NCBI GenBank assembly: GCA_002898295.1
Contig: BEHX01000001.1
Coordinates: 179,790-243,789 of the forward strand
DNA from: a bacterium HR21
GTDB lineage: Bacteria; Bacteroidota; Ignavibacteria; Kapaibacteriales; HRBIN21
DNA: 64,000 bases
Direction: 5' to 3'
Shown here one piece after another: positions 48,531 through 58,900 of the stretch. Position 1 is the first letter of the stretch. Each line of letters starts with the position of its first letter. Under the pieces are notes generated by a model that ran no database searches, was not told the DNA's origin, and saw only the letters and a list, made by a program, of their open reading frames with translations. A program made the translations under genes and the position numbers.

Positions 48531-49244
48531 ATGCCGAGTGTGCTCATCACCGGAGCAGCCCGTCGCCTCGGGCGCTCCCTTGCCGAAGGCTTCGCCCAGC
48601 GGGGGTGGGATGTAGTGCTCCACTACTGGCGCTCAGCTCAGGAGGCATACCAGCTGGCACAGCAGCTACAGCACTATGGGGTGCGGATACTCACAGTCCA
48701 AGCCGACCTGCGGAATCGGGAGCAGATCGAGCACGTCTTTACCTCCATTGCTGAGCAATGGGGTGCACCGGACGTTCTGGTCAACAACGCGGCGGTCTAT
48801 CCGCCAGCACACCCGCTCCTGGAACTCAGCCCAGAGCTCTGGGAGGAGACGCTCCGGGTAAACCTCACAGCGTGCCTCTACACCAGCCAGGCATTTGCGG
48901 CAGTGCAGACCGTCGCGGGACGCATTGTCAATATCGCCTCGCTGGGCGGGGTCCGTACGTGGCGCCATCGCACGGCTTATAACGTCTCGAAAGCAGCACT
49001 GCTCCAGCTGACCCGCAATCTCGCCTTGGAGCTGGCTCCCCGCATCACCGTCAACGCCGTCTGCCCGGGGATCCTGCTGTTAGAGCCCGGCGAAGAAGGC
49101 GTTGTGCCCGCAGAGCGTATCCCCGCGCAACGGTATGGGACAGCCGGGGATGTCTTCGAGGCAGTCTACTTTTTTGCCACTGCGACGTCATACATCACCG
49201 GGCAGTGGCTCCTGGTTGATGGAGGGTACCACTTGGTGCGCTGA
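48531..49244 (+). CDS. SDR family oxidoreductase (pteridine-reductase/FabG-like)
   Basis: 'VLITGAARRLGRSLAEGFAQRGWDVVLHY', 'DVLVNNAAVYPP', 'YNVSKAALLQLTRNLALELAPRITVNAVCPG', 'YITGQWLLVDGGYHL'. Confidence 0.93.
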   Translation: MPSVLITGAARRLGRSLAEGFAQRGWDVVLHYWRSAQEAYQLAQQLQHYGVRILTVQADLRNREQIEHVFTSIAEQWGAPDVLVNNAAVYPPAHPLLELSPELWEETLRVNLTACLYTSQAFAAVQTVAGRIVNIASLGGVRTWRHRTAYNVSKAALLQLTRNLALELAPRITVNAVCPGILLLEPGEEGVVPAERIPAQRYGTAGDVFEAVYFFATATSYITGQWLLVDGGYHLVR

Positions 49245-49252
49245 GGACTTTG

Positions 49253-50113
49253 ATGGAAAACAAGCTCCCTGTCGGACAGCGATCGCCGAAAGCATACGAT
49301 AATCCTGAGTTCCTGCACAGCCGTGATGCCCGAGTGATTCGGATTCTGGCAGAGTACCTCTATCCAGAGCAGCGGTTTCGGAAGCTCCGGGTTCGGAACA
49401 CGGTTGTCTTTTGGGGATCAGCGCGGTGCCTGTCGGAGGAGGAATTCCGCCACCAGTGGAACGCTCTGCAGGCGCAACAGGAATGGCGTGGGGCGGAGGA
49501 CACCGTCTTGCAGAAGCGGCGGCAGGAGCTAGAGCGCATTCGCCCGCTGACACGCTACTACGAAGAGGCGCGTCGCTTGGCACGCATGCTCACCGAGTGG
49601 TCACTGACACTTCCTCCAGCCCGGCGCTTCATCATCTGTTCCGGTGGTGGTCCAGGGATTATGGAAGCTGCTAACCGTGGCGCCTACGAAGCCGGGGGAA
49701 TCTCTATCGGGCTGGGCATAAGCTTGCCCTATGAGCAAGCTCCGAACCCCTACATCACCCCTGAGCTGAACTTCGAGTTCCACTACTTCTTCATGCGCAA
49801 GTTCTGGTTTGTCTACCTGGCAAAGGCAATGGTGCTCTTCCCCGGCGGGTTCGGCACGATGGACGAGCTGATGGAGGTGCTAACCCTTGTTCAGACACGC
49901 AAAATCCGCCGCCGTCTGCCGGTTGTACTCTACGGCGAAGAGTTCTGGCGCCGTGTCATCAATTTCGACTACATGGCCGAAGCCGGGGTGATTTCCCCGG
50001 AAGACCTCCAGCTCTTCGTGTACACGAACACACCGGAGGAAGCCTTTGCGTACCTGCAAGAGCACTTGCGCACTGTCTACGGACTCGGTGCCCCGTACGA
50101 AGAGGCTCCGTAG
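49253..50113 (+). CDS. LOG family (lysine decarboxylase-like) protein
   Basis: 'ICSGGGPGIMEAANRGAYEAGGISIGLGISLPYEQ', 'LFPGGFGTMDELMEVLTLVQT'. Confidence 0.92.
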   Translation: MENKLPVGQRSPKAYDNPEFLHSRDARVIRILAEYLYPEQRFRKLRVRNTVVFWGSARCLSEEEFRHQWNALQAQQEWRGAEDTVLQKRRQELERIRPLTRYYEEARRLARMLTEWSLTLPPARRFIICSGGGPGIMEAANRGAYEAGGISIGLGISLPYEQAPNPYITPELNFEFHYFFMRKFWFVYLAKAMVLFPGGFGTMDELMEVLTLVQTRKIRRRLPVVLYGEEFWRRVINFDYMAEAGVISPEDLQLFVYTNTPEEAFAYLQEHLRTVYGLGAPYEEAP

Positions 50114-50135
50114 CACAAACGAGAGGGGAAAGACC

Positions 50136-52040
50136 ATGTACGCAGCGCTGCTCCTCCTCGGAGTTCTCTGGAGCAGTCTCGCTCTGTCCGGCGAGCTCCG
50201 CCTGTATCCTCCAAACCCGGAGCGGGGAAGCTCCGTTTCGGTGGAGTACCGTCCCGATAGCCTCCGCTTCGCTCCGGGGGAGTATCTCTGGCTCTACGTC
50301 TACGAGTTCACAGAGCATCAGGCATATCCCACTCTCCGGGAGATTCCGCTGGAGTACCAGCGCACCACAGGGGTGCATGTGGGTGCTTTCCGCTTGGATA
50401 CAGCAACGGTCTTCGCACTCTGCAAAGTGGGCACCGGACACCTCTTCGACACCCATCACGGGCAGTTGTGGGAGATTCTCGTGCACGAGAGGGGCAAGCC
50501 TCTCCGGGCAGCGCTGATCCGCGCTGCAACCAGTCGCTTCGGGCTTATCCACGATGGTGGGTGGCGGAGGATGCCGGATTTGGAAACTGCTGAGCGCCTC
50601 CTGCAGCAGGTGGTCCGTGAGTACCCGAATGACTTCGCTGCCCATATCTGGCTTGTTGCCGTTCAAGGACGGCTCGGGATGCTCGATCCCCAAAGGCAGC
50701 AGCAACGCCTTCGGGAGCTCCTCCAGCAGCCCTACCCGCAGGAGAGCGAGGCGGATGTCCGCGCCGCTCTCTGGGCTCTGGGCGCACTGCGAGAGCATAA
50801 ACGGCTGACAATGCTCGAAGAGCAGGTTCTGACCCGCTTCCCCCACTGGGAGCTTGCCCGCGAGATCCTCCTGGTACGCCTCAACCGCGCCGCGATTGCC
50901 CAGGAATACATCGCCACAGCAGAACGCTTTCTGCGCCTCTACTCGAGCGGAACACCGGGATACGATGAGGCATACGTGGCACTGGTCCGCGCATTGCTCC
51001 AGTACGACCGCCCCGATAGCGTTGCGGCACTCTTCCGGCGCTTCCCGACAGTCCCAGTGGAAGCCTATGCGGAGCTAGCAAACTACTGGCTGGAGCGGCG
51101 GCAGCCGGAGAAGGCAGCGCCGTGGGTACAGCACATGCGAGCAACATACGAGCACCAGCGCCTGGCCCGCCTCCATCGCAGACCCAAACATCTGAGTACA
51201 GCGGAGTGGGAGCGCAGCACCCGGATTCTCTCCGGACTCGTGCTGGCAACGGAAGCGCGGCTGCTGCGCCAGAATAGGCGAGTCGAAGAGGCTATCGAAC
51301 GCTTCCAGCAGGCTCGCTCTGCCTACCAGGACGATGCGCCTACGGAGCTGTTCGAACAGCTGGTGGAGGCTCTCCGCGTTGTGGGGCAGAACAAAAATGC
51401 CTTTGCCGTCTGCACGGAAGCCATCCTGCAGTCGAAGGACAGCGACACGCTCTGGGCACAGTTCCGAGAGCTTTTCCTGCAGGTGGTACGGGCTGACTCG
51501 CTGGAGCTTCAGCAGGAGATGCTCCGTCTGCACGAGCGTGCGGCAGAGCTCCGGCGTCAGCGCCTCTGGTGGCAGGAACGCCTGGAATGGCAACTTCCCG
51601 AAACGCTTGCCAACTACCCGCTCATCTCCCCAGCCGGGGACACCCTGACCTTAGCCCAGTTGCGGGGGAAAGTTGTCTTGCTGGACCTCTGGGCAAGCTG
51701 GTGTCGACCCTGCATGCAGTCGTTCCCGCTCCTGCAAAAGCTCTGGGAGCTCTACCGAGAACGCCCCGATGTGGCCATCGTCGCCCTCAATGTCTGGGAA
51801 CGGACCGAAGAGCGCCGGAAAGCTCTGGCTGACTTCCGGCTCAACAATCCACAGTACAGCTTCCCGCTCTACGCCGATGAACACGACGGCATCCCGCCCC
51901 GGCTCGGGGTAACGGGGATCCCAACCCAATTCTTCCTGGACCGCCACGGCGTGATCCAGTTCCGACGCATCGGATATCGGTCGGAGAAGGACTTCCTCGA
52001 AATGCAGGACCGCTTGGAAGTGTTACTGCAACACCGGTAA
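50136..52040 (+). CDS. TlpA-like thioredoxin-fold protein with long N-terminal TPR-type region
   Basis: Signal peptide; helical TPR-like central region; C-terminal 'GKVVLLDLWASWCRPCMQSFPLLQKLWELYRERPDVAIVALNVWE...GIPTQFFLDRHG'. Confidence 0.88.
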   Translation: MYAALLLLGVLWSSLALSGELRLYPPNPERGSSVSVEYRPDSLRFAPGEYLWLYVYEFTEHQAYPTLREIPLEYQRTTGVHVGAFRLDTATVFALCKVGTGHLFDTHHGQLWEILVHERGKPLRAALIRAATSRFGLIHDGGWRRMPDLETAERLLQQVVREYPNDFAAHIWLVAVQGRLGMLDPQRQQQRLRELLQQPYPQESEADVRAALWALGALREHKRLTMLEEQVLTRFPHWELAREILLVRLNRAAIAQEYIATAERFLRLYSSGTPGYDEAYVALVRALLQYDRPDSVAALFRRFPTVPVEAYAELANYWLERRQPEKAAPWVQHMRATYEHQRLARLHRRPKHLSTAEWERSTRILSGLVLATEARLLRQNRRVEEAIERFQQARSAYQDDAPTELFEQLVEALRVVGQNKNAFAVCTEAILQSKDSDTLWAQFRELFLQVVRADSLELQQEMLRLHERAAELRRQRLWWQERLEWQLPETLANYPLISPAGDTLTLAQLRGKVVLLDLWASWCRPCMQSFPLLQKLWELYRERPDVAIVALNVWERTEERRKALADFRLNNPQYSFPLYADEHDGIPPRLGVTGIPTQFFLDRHGVIQFRRIGYRSEKDFLEMQDRLEVLLQHR

Positions 52041-52057
52041 CAGCAGTGGAGGGAACC

Positions 52058-52717
52058 ATGCACCGCATCGTGCTCGGTGTGTCGCTGGTGACGCTCCTGG
52101 CACTGCCCGCTCCTGCTCAAGTTGGGATCAGCTTTTTCGGCGGGCTTGCTACCCCGAGTGCTTCCATCAATGACGTGTACAACCGCGCGGGCTTCCGCTC
52201 TGGGGATACCCTCCGGTCCCTTCTCCGGGAGGCAGCTCGACTCGGATACCAGCTCGGGATTCGGACGCGGAGCACCCTTTCGGAGCGTTTCTCCTTCATC
52301 GGCGGTATTGCCCTTGTGCGCTTTCCGCAGAGCCGCCTCTATGTGACCGATCCCCAGAGCGGGGATACGCTCGCAGTGCTGGCATCGGTACAGAACCTGG
52401 TGCCGATCTCTGCCGGGGTTGAATTCCACGTCCTGCCCGGACCTCTGCAGCTGTCCGTCAGCGGACAGCTCAGTTACACGATCTTGAACACCTCAACCGA
52501 CTGGGAGCGGGGCACCATTTCCGTCCCGCTGGCTCTGGGGACGCAGAACAGTCATCGAGTGGGCGCAGATGTTGGTGCCGGCATTGGACTGGCTGCTGGT
52601 CCGGTGGGCATCGGAGCAGAAGTCCGATACGCCATCAGTAACCTCATCGGACGGGTAGAAGGGGAGGAGCCGAAGAGCTACCTCTCGCTCCTGCTGGTGC
52701 TCACCCTTGGACTTTAG
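52058..52717 (+). CDS. Outer membrane beta-barrel protein
   Basis: Signal peptide MHRIVLGVSLVTLLALPAPAQ; 'GISFFGGLATPSASINDVYN', amphipathic barrel-like strands. Confidence 0.7.
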   Translation: MHRIVLGVSLVTLLALPAPAQVGISFFGGLATPSASINDVYNRAGFRSGDTLRSLLREAARLGYQLGIRTRSTLSERFSFIGGIALVRFPQSRLYVTDPQSGDTLAVLASVQNLVPISAGVEFHVLPGPLQLSVSGQLSYTILNTSTDWERGTISVPLALGTQNSHRVGADVGAGIGLAAGPVGIGAEVRYAISNLIGRVEGEEPKSYLSLLLVLTLGL

Positions 52718-53286
52718 AGTGCCAGCACAGCTGCTCGCTCTCGGGCGGAGAGTAAACGCCACTGCCCGGGTTGGAGGCTCCAGAGCTGGAAATCCCCGAT
52801 TTGAACCCGGAGCAAGCGCAGCGTCGGATGCCCGACGGCTGCCGTCATGCGGCGGACCTGGTGGTATTTGCCCTCGGTCAGCTCCAGGGCAATCCAACAT
52901 GTCGGGACAGTCTTGCGGAAGCGCACCGGGGGAACGCGTGGCGGGATCTGCGGCTGCGGCTCCAGAATCCATACCCGGCAGGGCTTCGTGCGATATCCTC
53001 CGGCAATCCGCACCCCGCGTCGGAGCTGTTCCAGCGCCTCCTCTGATGGAATGCGCTCTACCTGTGCCCAGTACACTCGACGATGGCGAAAGCGCGGATG
53101 GAGCAGCCGGTAGACAATCCATGGCTCATCACTCAGCAAGAGCAATCCCTCGCTCTCGGCATCTAACCGCCCAACAGGATAGACCCCTGGCGGGAACCCG
53201 AACTCCGCCAAGGTCCGAAAGCGCGACCCCGGGATTGGTGTAAATTGCGAGAGAACTCCGTATGGCTTGTAGAAGGCGATGAGCAT
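52714..53286 (-). CDS. rluE: Ribosomal large subunit pseudouridine synthase E-like (RsuA family)
   Basis: 'YKPYGVLSQFTP', 'VYPVGRLDAESEGLLLLSD', 'ELTEGKYHQVRRMTAAVGHPTLRLLRVQIG'. Confidence 0.9.
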   Translation of the reverse strand: MLIAFYKPYGVLSQFTPIPGSRFRTLAEFGFPPGVYPVGRLDAESEGLLLLSDEPWIVYRLLHPRFRHRRVYWAQVERIPSEEALEQLRRGVRIAGGYRTKPCRVWILEPQPQIPPRVPPVRFRKTVPTCWIALELTEGKYHQVRRMTAAVGHPTLRLLRVQIGDFQLWSLQPGQWRLLSARERAAVLAL

Positions 53287-53986
53287 GGACGGTGTCCGTT
53301 CCGTGCAGTCTCCTCCGAGCAGAGAGGACGTCCAGAGCCGTGTTCCTTGCATACCCGACAGCTCGGTTGAGCTCCTGCGGCAGGCATACCGTGAGCGCTC
53401 CGGGCTGATCCGGCAGCGCCTGGAGGAGTTTGCTGCCCTCGGAGAGGATCCCGAAGCGAGCTTCTACGAGCTCTGCTACTGCCTGTGCACACCAGGGACG
53501 AAAGCCCGTCATGCTTTGGCATGCTTGGAGCAGCTCCGACGGCGGGACTTCTTCGCCCAGCGGTTGGCTCGCACAGAGCTAGAGCACCTCCTGCGTGCAC
53601 CGCATGCCTACATCCGCTTCCATCGCCAGAAGGCGCAACGGCTGGCACGCGTCCACGATGTCTTCGAGCGCGTCTGGAGTATCCGCCACAGTGCGCTCTC
53701 GCCTGCAGAGAAGCGCTGGGAGCTTGTCCGCACGGTCAACGGTTTCGGGATGAAGGAAGCCTCTCACTTCCTGCGGAATACCGGCGTTCGCGGGATTGCT
53801 GTCCTTGACCGCCATATCATCCGGTGGATGCACCGCCTTGGCTGTCCGGTGCGGCTACCAACGAGCCGGCGCTCGTACGAGCAGGCAGAGCAAGCCTTTG
53901 TTGTGCTCGCCCATCGTCTGCAAATCCCTCCAGAGGAGCTGGATCTCTTGTGCTGGAGCCTGGAGACCGGCGAGGTCCTGCGATGA
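53279..53986 (+). CDS. N-glycosylase/DNA lyase (Ogg2-like 8-oxoguanine glycosylase)
   Basis: 'YELCYCLCTPGTKARHA', HhH-like 'VNGFGMKEASHFLRNTGVRGIAVLDRHIIRWM' with the catalytic K/D arrangement. Start may be 53285 or further downstream. Confidence 0.85.
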   Translation: MSMDGVRSVQSPPSREDVQSRVPCIPDSSVELLRQAYRERSGLIRQRLEEFAALGEDPEASFYELCYCLCTPGTKARHALACLEQLRRRDFFAQRLARTELEHLLRAPHAYIRFHRQKAQRLARVHDVFERVWSIRHSALSPAEKRWELVRTVNGFGMKEASHFLRNTGVRGIAVLDRHIIRWMHRLGCPVRLPTSRRSYEQAEQAFVVLAHRLQIPPEELDLLCWSLETGEVLR

Positions 53987-54831
53987 CGTGGCACCGTGAG
54001 CTTCGGCTTCTGCAGAGGGACCGTCGACACGGTTCCCTCACACTCCTCGAGCGCTTTGTCGCGCTCTGCTACCGCATGCAGTCAGCGGGGGCGTCAGCAG
54101 AGGACTTCCACAGAAGCGTTCACCAGCTTGTCGATGCGCACCCTGCCATGGCGCTGTTCCGGAACCTCGCATCCCGCTTCGAGTCTCTGCTCACCGAAGG
54201 TGCCCCCAGCCAGGCATTCCTCGCGGAGGCGGAGAGCTTCCTGCAGACCCTCCAGCACCACGTTGACCGCGCAGCTGAGATCGCCGCCGCATTCCTCCCG
54301 ACAGGGGCAACGGTGCTGACACACTCGGCAAGCTCGCACGTGCAACGGGTCCTCCAGAAAATCCTGCAGCTCGACAAACGCATCCGCCTCTTCTGCACTA
54401 TCTCTGAACCGGGAAGGGAAGGCATTCAGCTTGCCCGCTGGGCACACTCGTCTGGCATCCCTGTTGTGCTGCTGGCGGAGTCCCAAGTCAGCGTCCTTGC
54501 GGCTTCTGTCCATCTGTTCCTCATTGGCTCCGATGGAGTCTGCCTGGACGGTGTCATACACAAGGTTGGAACAGCTCTGTTGGCACACTACCTCTGGCTG
54601 GAGCACCGTCCCGTTTGGGTCTTGAGCTGTTCGGAGAAATTTCTGCCAGAGCACTGGGGTGAGGAACTGGTCGGGACAGCGCCACGGCTGTGTCGCGGTG
54701 CTCTTCCGCAGGCGACACCGTTGTATGACTGCACTCCCTGGGAGTACCTTACCGTGCTCATCACCGAGCAGGGCTTCGAAGAGGCACCCACCGTTCGGGA
54801 GCGGCTATCCCAGCGTCGCTCACCGGTCTAG
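53983..54831 (+). CDS. eIF-2B alpha/beta/delta-like (translation initiation factor 2B family) protein
   Basis: 'GATVLTHSASSHVQRVL', 'ISEPGREGIQLARWAHSSGIPVVLLAESQVSVLAASVHLFLIGSDGVCLDGVIHKVGTALLAHYLW'; ATGA overlap with the upstream stop. Confidence 0.82.
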   Translation: MTWHRELRLLQRDRRHGSLTLLERFVALCYRMQSAGASAEDFHRSVHQLVDAHPAMALFRNLASRFESLLTEGAPSQAFLAEAESFLQTLQHHVDRAAEIAAAFLPTGATVLTHSASSHVQRVLQKILQLDKRIRLFCTISEPGREGIQLARWAHSSGIPVVLLAESQVSVLAASVHLFLIGSDGVCLDGVIHKVGTALLAHYLWLEHRPVWVLSCSEKFLPEHWGEELVGTAPRLCRGALPQATPLYDCTPWEYLTVLITEQGFEEAPTVRERLSQRRSPV

Positions 54832-55899
54832 CTACTGCTGCGCTGTGCTCCCGAGATCTACCAGCAGTGAAAAGCGCATCGTGCCTGCCAGCGGGTGATT
54901 TTCCTCGATGGTGTTGATGTAGTTGAAGTCCAGCGTGAACATATCGTAGCGCACGCCAGCGCCGAAGGTGATGAAACGCCGATTTCCCAGGCGAGACGGC
55001 TCGGTGAAGTACCCAAGCCGCAGGGCAACTGTCTGCTGGTACCAGTACTCCATGCCCATTGCTAGCTCAACGCCTGGATTGCGCCAGGCGGTGACCAGAG
55101 AGGTCGGCAGGGCGTCAGAGCCAAGACTATCGCGGCGGACCATCAGCTTGGCGATGTCGATGGCGAACTTCAAGTCGTTGAACTCATCCCGGATCGCCTG
55201 GATGCCAATTCCCAAGCGCAGATTGGTCGGTAAGGGATCGGCTTCATTCCGGTACGTCATCTTCGGACCGACGTTCTGCAGATTGACCCCGAGCGAGAGC
55301 CGTTTGCCTAGGTCGAGCCCACCGACTGTCAACCGCGAAGGCTTCCAGAGCACTCCCAGATCGAAGCTCCCGCTGGTCCCCACACCCGCAACAGATTCTC
55401 CCGCTGCTGCTGGGGCAAGATTCGAGCGGATAAAGCGGAGCTGAATCCCTGCCCCCAGATCATCAGCGATCAGCGTGCCGTAGGAGACTCCAAGCGTGAA
55501 CTCGTTCGAGCGGAAGGTCCCCAGGACATTCCCCAGATTGTCCGTCCGCACGAATTCGCCCAGGTTCATCAGGATGAAGTTGACGGCAACCGTTCCATCC
55601 AGCTGCGGGAAGTACTGCCCGGCGGTGATGTAGCTGTAGAAGAGATCCGCGTTGAATTGCGGCAACCAGCGGGAAAAGCTCAAGGCAATCTGCCGGTTGC
55701 TCAGGAAGCCCAGACCGCCCGGATTCCAGTAGATTGCATTGATGTTGTCGGCAATGGCAGTCCCGGCCTCTCCCATCCCGCTGGAGCGAGCATCGGGAGA
55801 GATCAGCAGGAATGGAACAGCTGCTGCCCCTGCTTGCGCCCAGACCGGAGGAATACTCACGCTTGCGAAGAGGAGGGCTGCAACCAGTGTGCGTGCCAT
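54832..55899 (-). CDS. porV: Type IX secretion outer membrane protein PorV
   Basis: 'AGAAAVPFLLISPDARSSGMGEAGTAIADNINAIYWNPGGLGFLSNRQIALSFSRWLPQF'; PorV/PorQ family hallmark; adjacent to porU. Confidence 0.92.
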   Translation of the reverse strand: MARTLVAALLFASVSIPPVWAQAGAAAVPFLLISPDARSSGMGEAGTAIADNINAIYWNPGGLGFLSNRQIALSFSRWLPQFNADLFYSYITAGQYFPQLDGTVAVNFILMNLGEFVRTDNLGNVLGTFRSNEFTLGVSYGTLIADDLGAGIQLRFIRSNLAPAAAGESVAGVGTSGSFDLGVLWKPSRLTVGGLDLGKRLSLGVNLQNVGPKMTYRNEADPLPTNLRLGIGIQAIRDEFNDLKFAIDIAKLMVRRDSLGSDALPTSLVTAWRNPGVELAMGMEYWYQQTVALRLGYFTEPSRLGNRRFITFGAGVRYDMFTLDFNYINTIEENHPLAGTMRFSLLVDLGSTAQQ

Positions 55900-55923
55900 C
55901 GGATGGCTCGGCTGTGTGTGGAA

Positions 55924-58900
55924 CTATCGCACAATGACGAACGGCTGTGAGACGCTTGTACCCTCGGAGGTCAGAAGGCGGAGGGTATAGACGTACGTTC
56001 CCGGGGCTACGGGTATGCCGGCATCGCTGGTCCCGTCCCAGAGGAGCTCACCTGCACGGGTCGGCACGAGTGTCACCGTTCGGCGCACCAGGATGCTGCC
56101 GAGGAGGTCAGCTATTGTTAACTCCGCCGGTGTGGGCTGGACCCCGTTGAAGAGGAAGCGGAACCGCACGGGGAAAGATGAGACCGGGTGCGGAATGACC
56201 CGTGGCTCCTCCAGGCGGAGCTCTGCTGCAATCCGGAAGACGGTTTCCGCAGTCGAGGGATTCCCATAGACATCCCAGGCACGCAGGCGCACGCGGTGGA
56301 CTCCCGGCGCCAGCCCAACGAGCGGTTTCCGGACACCCACGACACCGGGACGCTCGGGCAGTGGCTGCACAAGCTCGGTCAGATCCAGTGCCGTGGGGTC
56401 ATCATCAATCCAGGCTTCCACCCGGCGCCCCAATGCACCTGAGGTGTTGATGCCCGACTCATCCCAGAGTTCTGCCACCAACTCCGGAACCGAACGGACA
56501 AGGTCCCCCGGGCGGAAACCAGGATCGTCCAGGTAGAGCACGATGCGTGGTCCGAGTGTATCGGCAACGGTGGAGGGAAGAAGCCCGGCGAAGCGAATCC
56601 CATACTGGACCCCTGCTGCCGCCCGTCCGTCCTCAGAGAAGGCTACCAAGAACAACTGTCCAGCCGAGTCCGAGAAACTCAGCTCCCGCGGCAGGATAAA
56701 CTCCGCTTCCCAGCGCCCGTTGCGGACCGCATAGACCCCTTGGTGGAGGACCGCCCCTTGCTTGAGAAAGCGGTGAATGGTCACCATACCGGCATACTCT
56801 TCTGCCACCTTCACCTGCCGCGAGGCATCGGTCAGGACCAGGAACAGACGCCCGGAGAAATCGTCCCAGAGCTCTCCTCGGGGGGAGAGGATGCGTCCGG
56901 AGAGCCGAACCCGGGACCATGCCGCAAGCGCCGGCAGGGAATCCGCGAGAGCCACACCGTTGAGAGAGTCAACTTGCCCTTTCCCTTCCGGCAAAAGCAG
57001 GCGCAGTGCTGGGTCGCCCAGCAGAGCGTACTTTCGATCGTTGATAGGGCTGAATTGCTGTAGCTTCGTTGCCCAGAAGACCTCCCCGATGCGGGGCCAG
57101 GAGCTATCTGCCTGCCGCTGGAAGAGCAGCCGGAAGAACGCGCGCATGATCGCAGCGTTCGGCGTTGCGTAAACCAGGCGTGTCGCGGCGAAGACCCCGA
57201 TAGCACCACCGATCCGACTCAGGAGCATTGCCTCTGCTCCGCTGGGGACTTGCGGATTGTCGAAGCGGGCAAAATCGCACGTTGCCGCTGTCAAGAAAAA
57301 GAGGCGATCGAGGTTCTGAAACAGCGGGATGGTGGTCTCCCGCTCCAGGATTTGCTCGTGTGCCCAGAGGCGCGGATTCCCGTGCCCGACCCAGTTGAGA
57401 ACCAGTGTCCCAGCATTGACCGCTGCGACCAGATCTTGCGTCACCTCAGGCTTGCGCCGACCGCCTGGAACATTTTCCGCTGGGTATTCCGCCAGGTATA
57501 TCTTGCGCTGAATCAGGAAAGCCGGAAGCTGGGCACTGAGCCCTTCGCTCTGGTCGGTGTGCAAGGTGTAGTCAGTTCCACTGCTGGTGGGACCGTCATC
57601 AGCAACGAGGGTCACCGTTGTGCGCCAGCTCCCGGCAGCAGAAGCAGTCTCGTAGTGCCGGAGCTTCTCCACCATCCAGCGACCTTCCTCGTCGGAGCCA
57701 ATAGGAATGCGCCCCAGAGCGATGTCCGGCAGAGCATCCTCACCCTGGAGCCATGTGTAGAAGTCGTCCGTAGTGTAGCTGTCAATGGCGTTGTAGTAGA
57801 GCGGGCTGCTCCCAGAGCGGGGGAGCTCCGACTGGTAGGTCGGGACATAGTTCGGCACCTTCGTGGAAATCCCTTTGTAGTCGTTGTGCCCATCACCCCA
57901 GAGCAGGACGAAACGGGGAGCAGGCGTCCAAGTCGCAAGGGCAAAGGCAAGGAAGTTCCGCAGCGCCGTTGGATCGGGCATGCCGGCAGCGAATTCGGTA
58001 AAGACCGCATCGGTTGGGACAACGAGGACCGATATCCCTGTCTGTTCCCGGTAGCGCCGGTACTCTTCTGCCGAGGAGAGAAGGTCGCGCGGGGTGAGCA
58101 CGAGGAGCTCTGCTCCCGTCCGTCGCTCTCGAAGCCCGGCGACGACAGCGCGCTCAAGTGTTGGAGTCAGGAGCCGGGCACTGATGAAGAAGCGGCGGGG
58201 TTCCCCCCGGCGGAGCTGCGCTCGGAGCACGAATGTCCCAGCAGATATTGCCAAGTTCGGAAGCAGCTGTGGACGCCGCTGGTCGGTTACCTCGAAGCCC
58301 CAGATTTCCCCACCGGAGAAGCCCGTGATGCTGATTTCCACAACTCCCTCCCAGTCCGGCTCGGTGAAGAAGTCGATGGCGTCATTGATCGCCACGAAGC
58401 GGCGTGGGTAGTGGATTTCCACCCAGTCTACGTGCCCAAATCCGGTGCCACTAGCGGTGCTGTACAGGAAGCGGAGGACACTCCGGTTATCGCCGGCAAT
58501 CCGAGCAGCGGGGAGGGAGACGGTGATCGGTGCAGTTGCAACGGCTTCCGTATAGCTGCCCGCAGCGCCGAGAGTCCCGCTCCAGAGAGGGTTCGCGTCC
58601 TCGAAGACCGAGAATTGCGCCGGAACGGTAGCTCGATTGACCACAACGAAGCGATAGAGAATCTGCCCGGAGCGCTCCAGGTCTGGAAGCGGCGTGGTAT
58701 AGACGACGGGAGTCACCGGGTCGAGCAGGGGACCAAACCAGTCGCGCCCCGAGGGCAGAGCAAAGGGCTGATAGAGCTCCTCTTCCCAGAAGAGGCGAGC
58801 GGTGTAAGTAGCTGGACGCAGAACTGGGGAGTCACTCGGAGGAGGTACCGGCTCTGCCCGGGAGCCTGGACGCCCACCCCAGGTGAGGAGGTACACGGTC

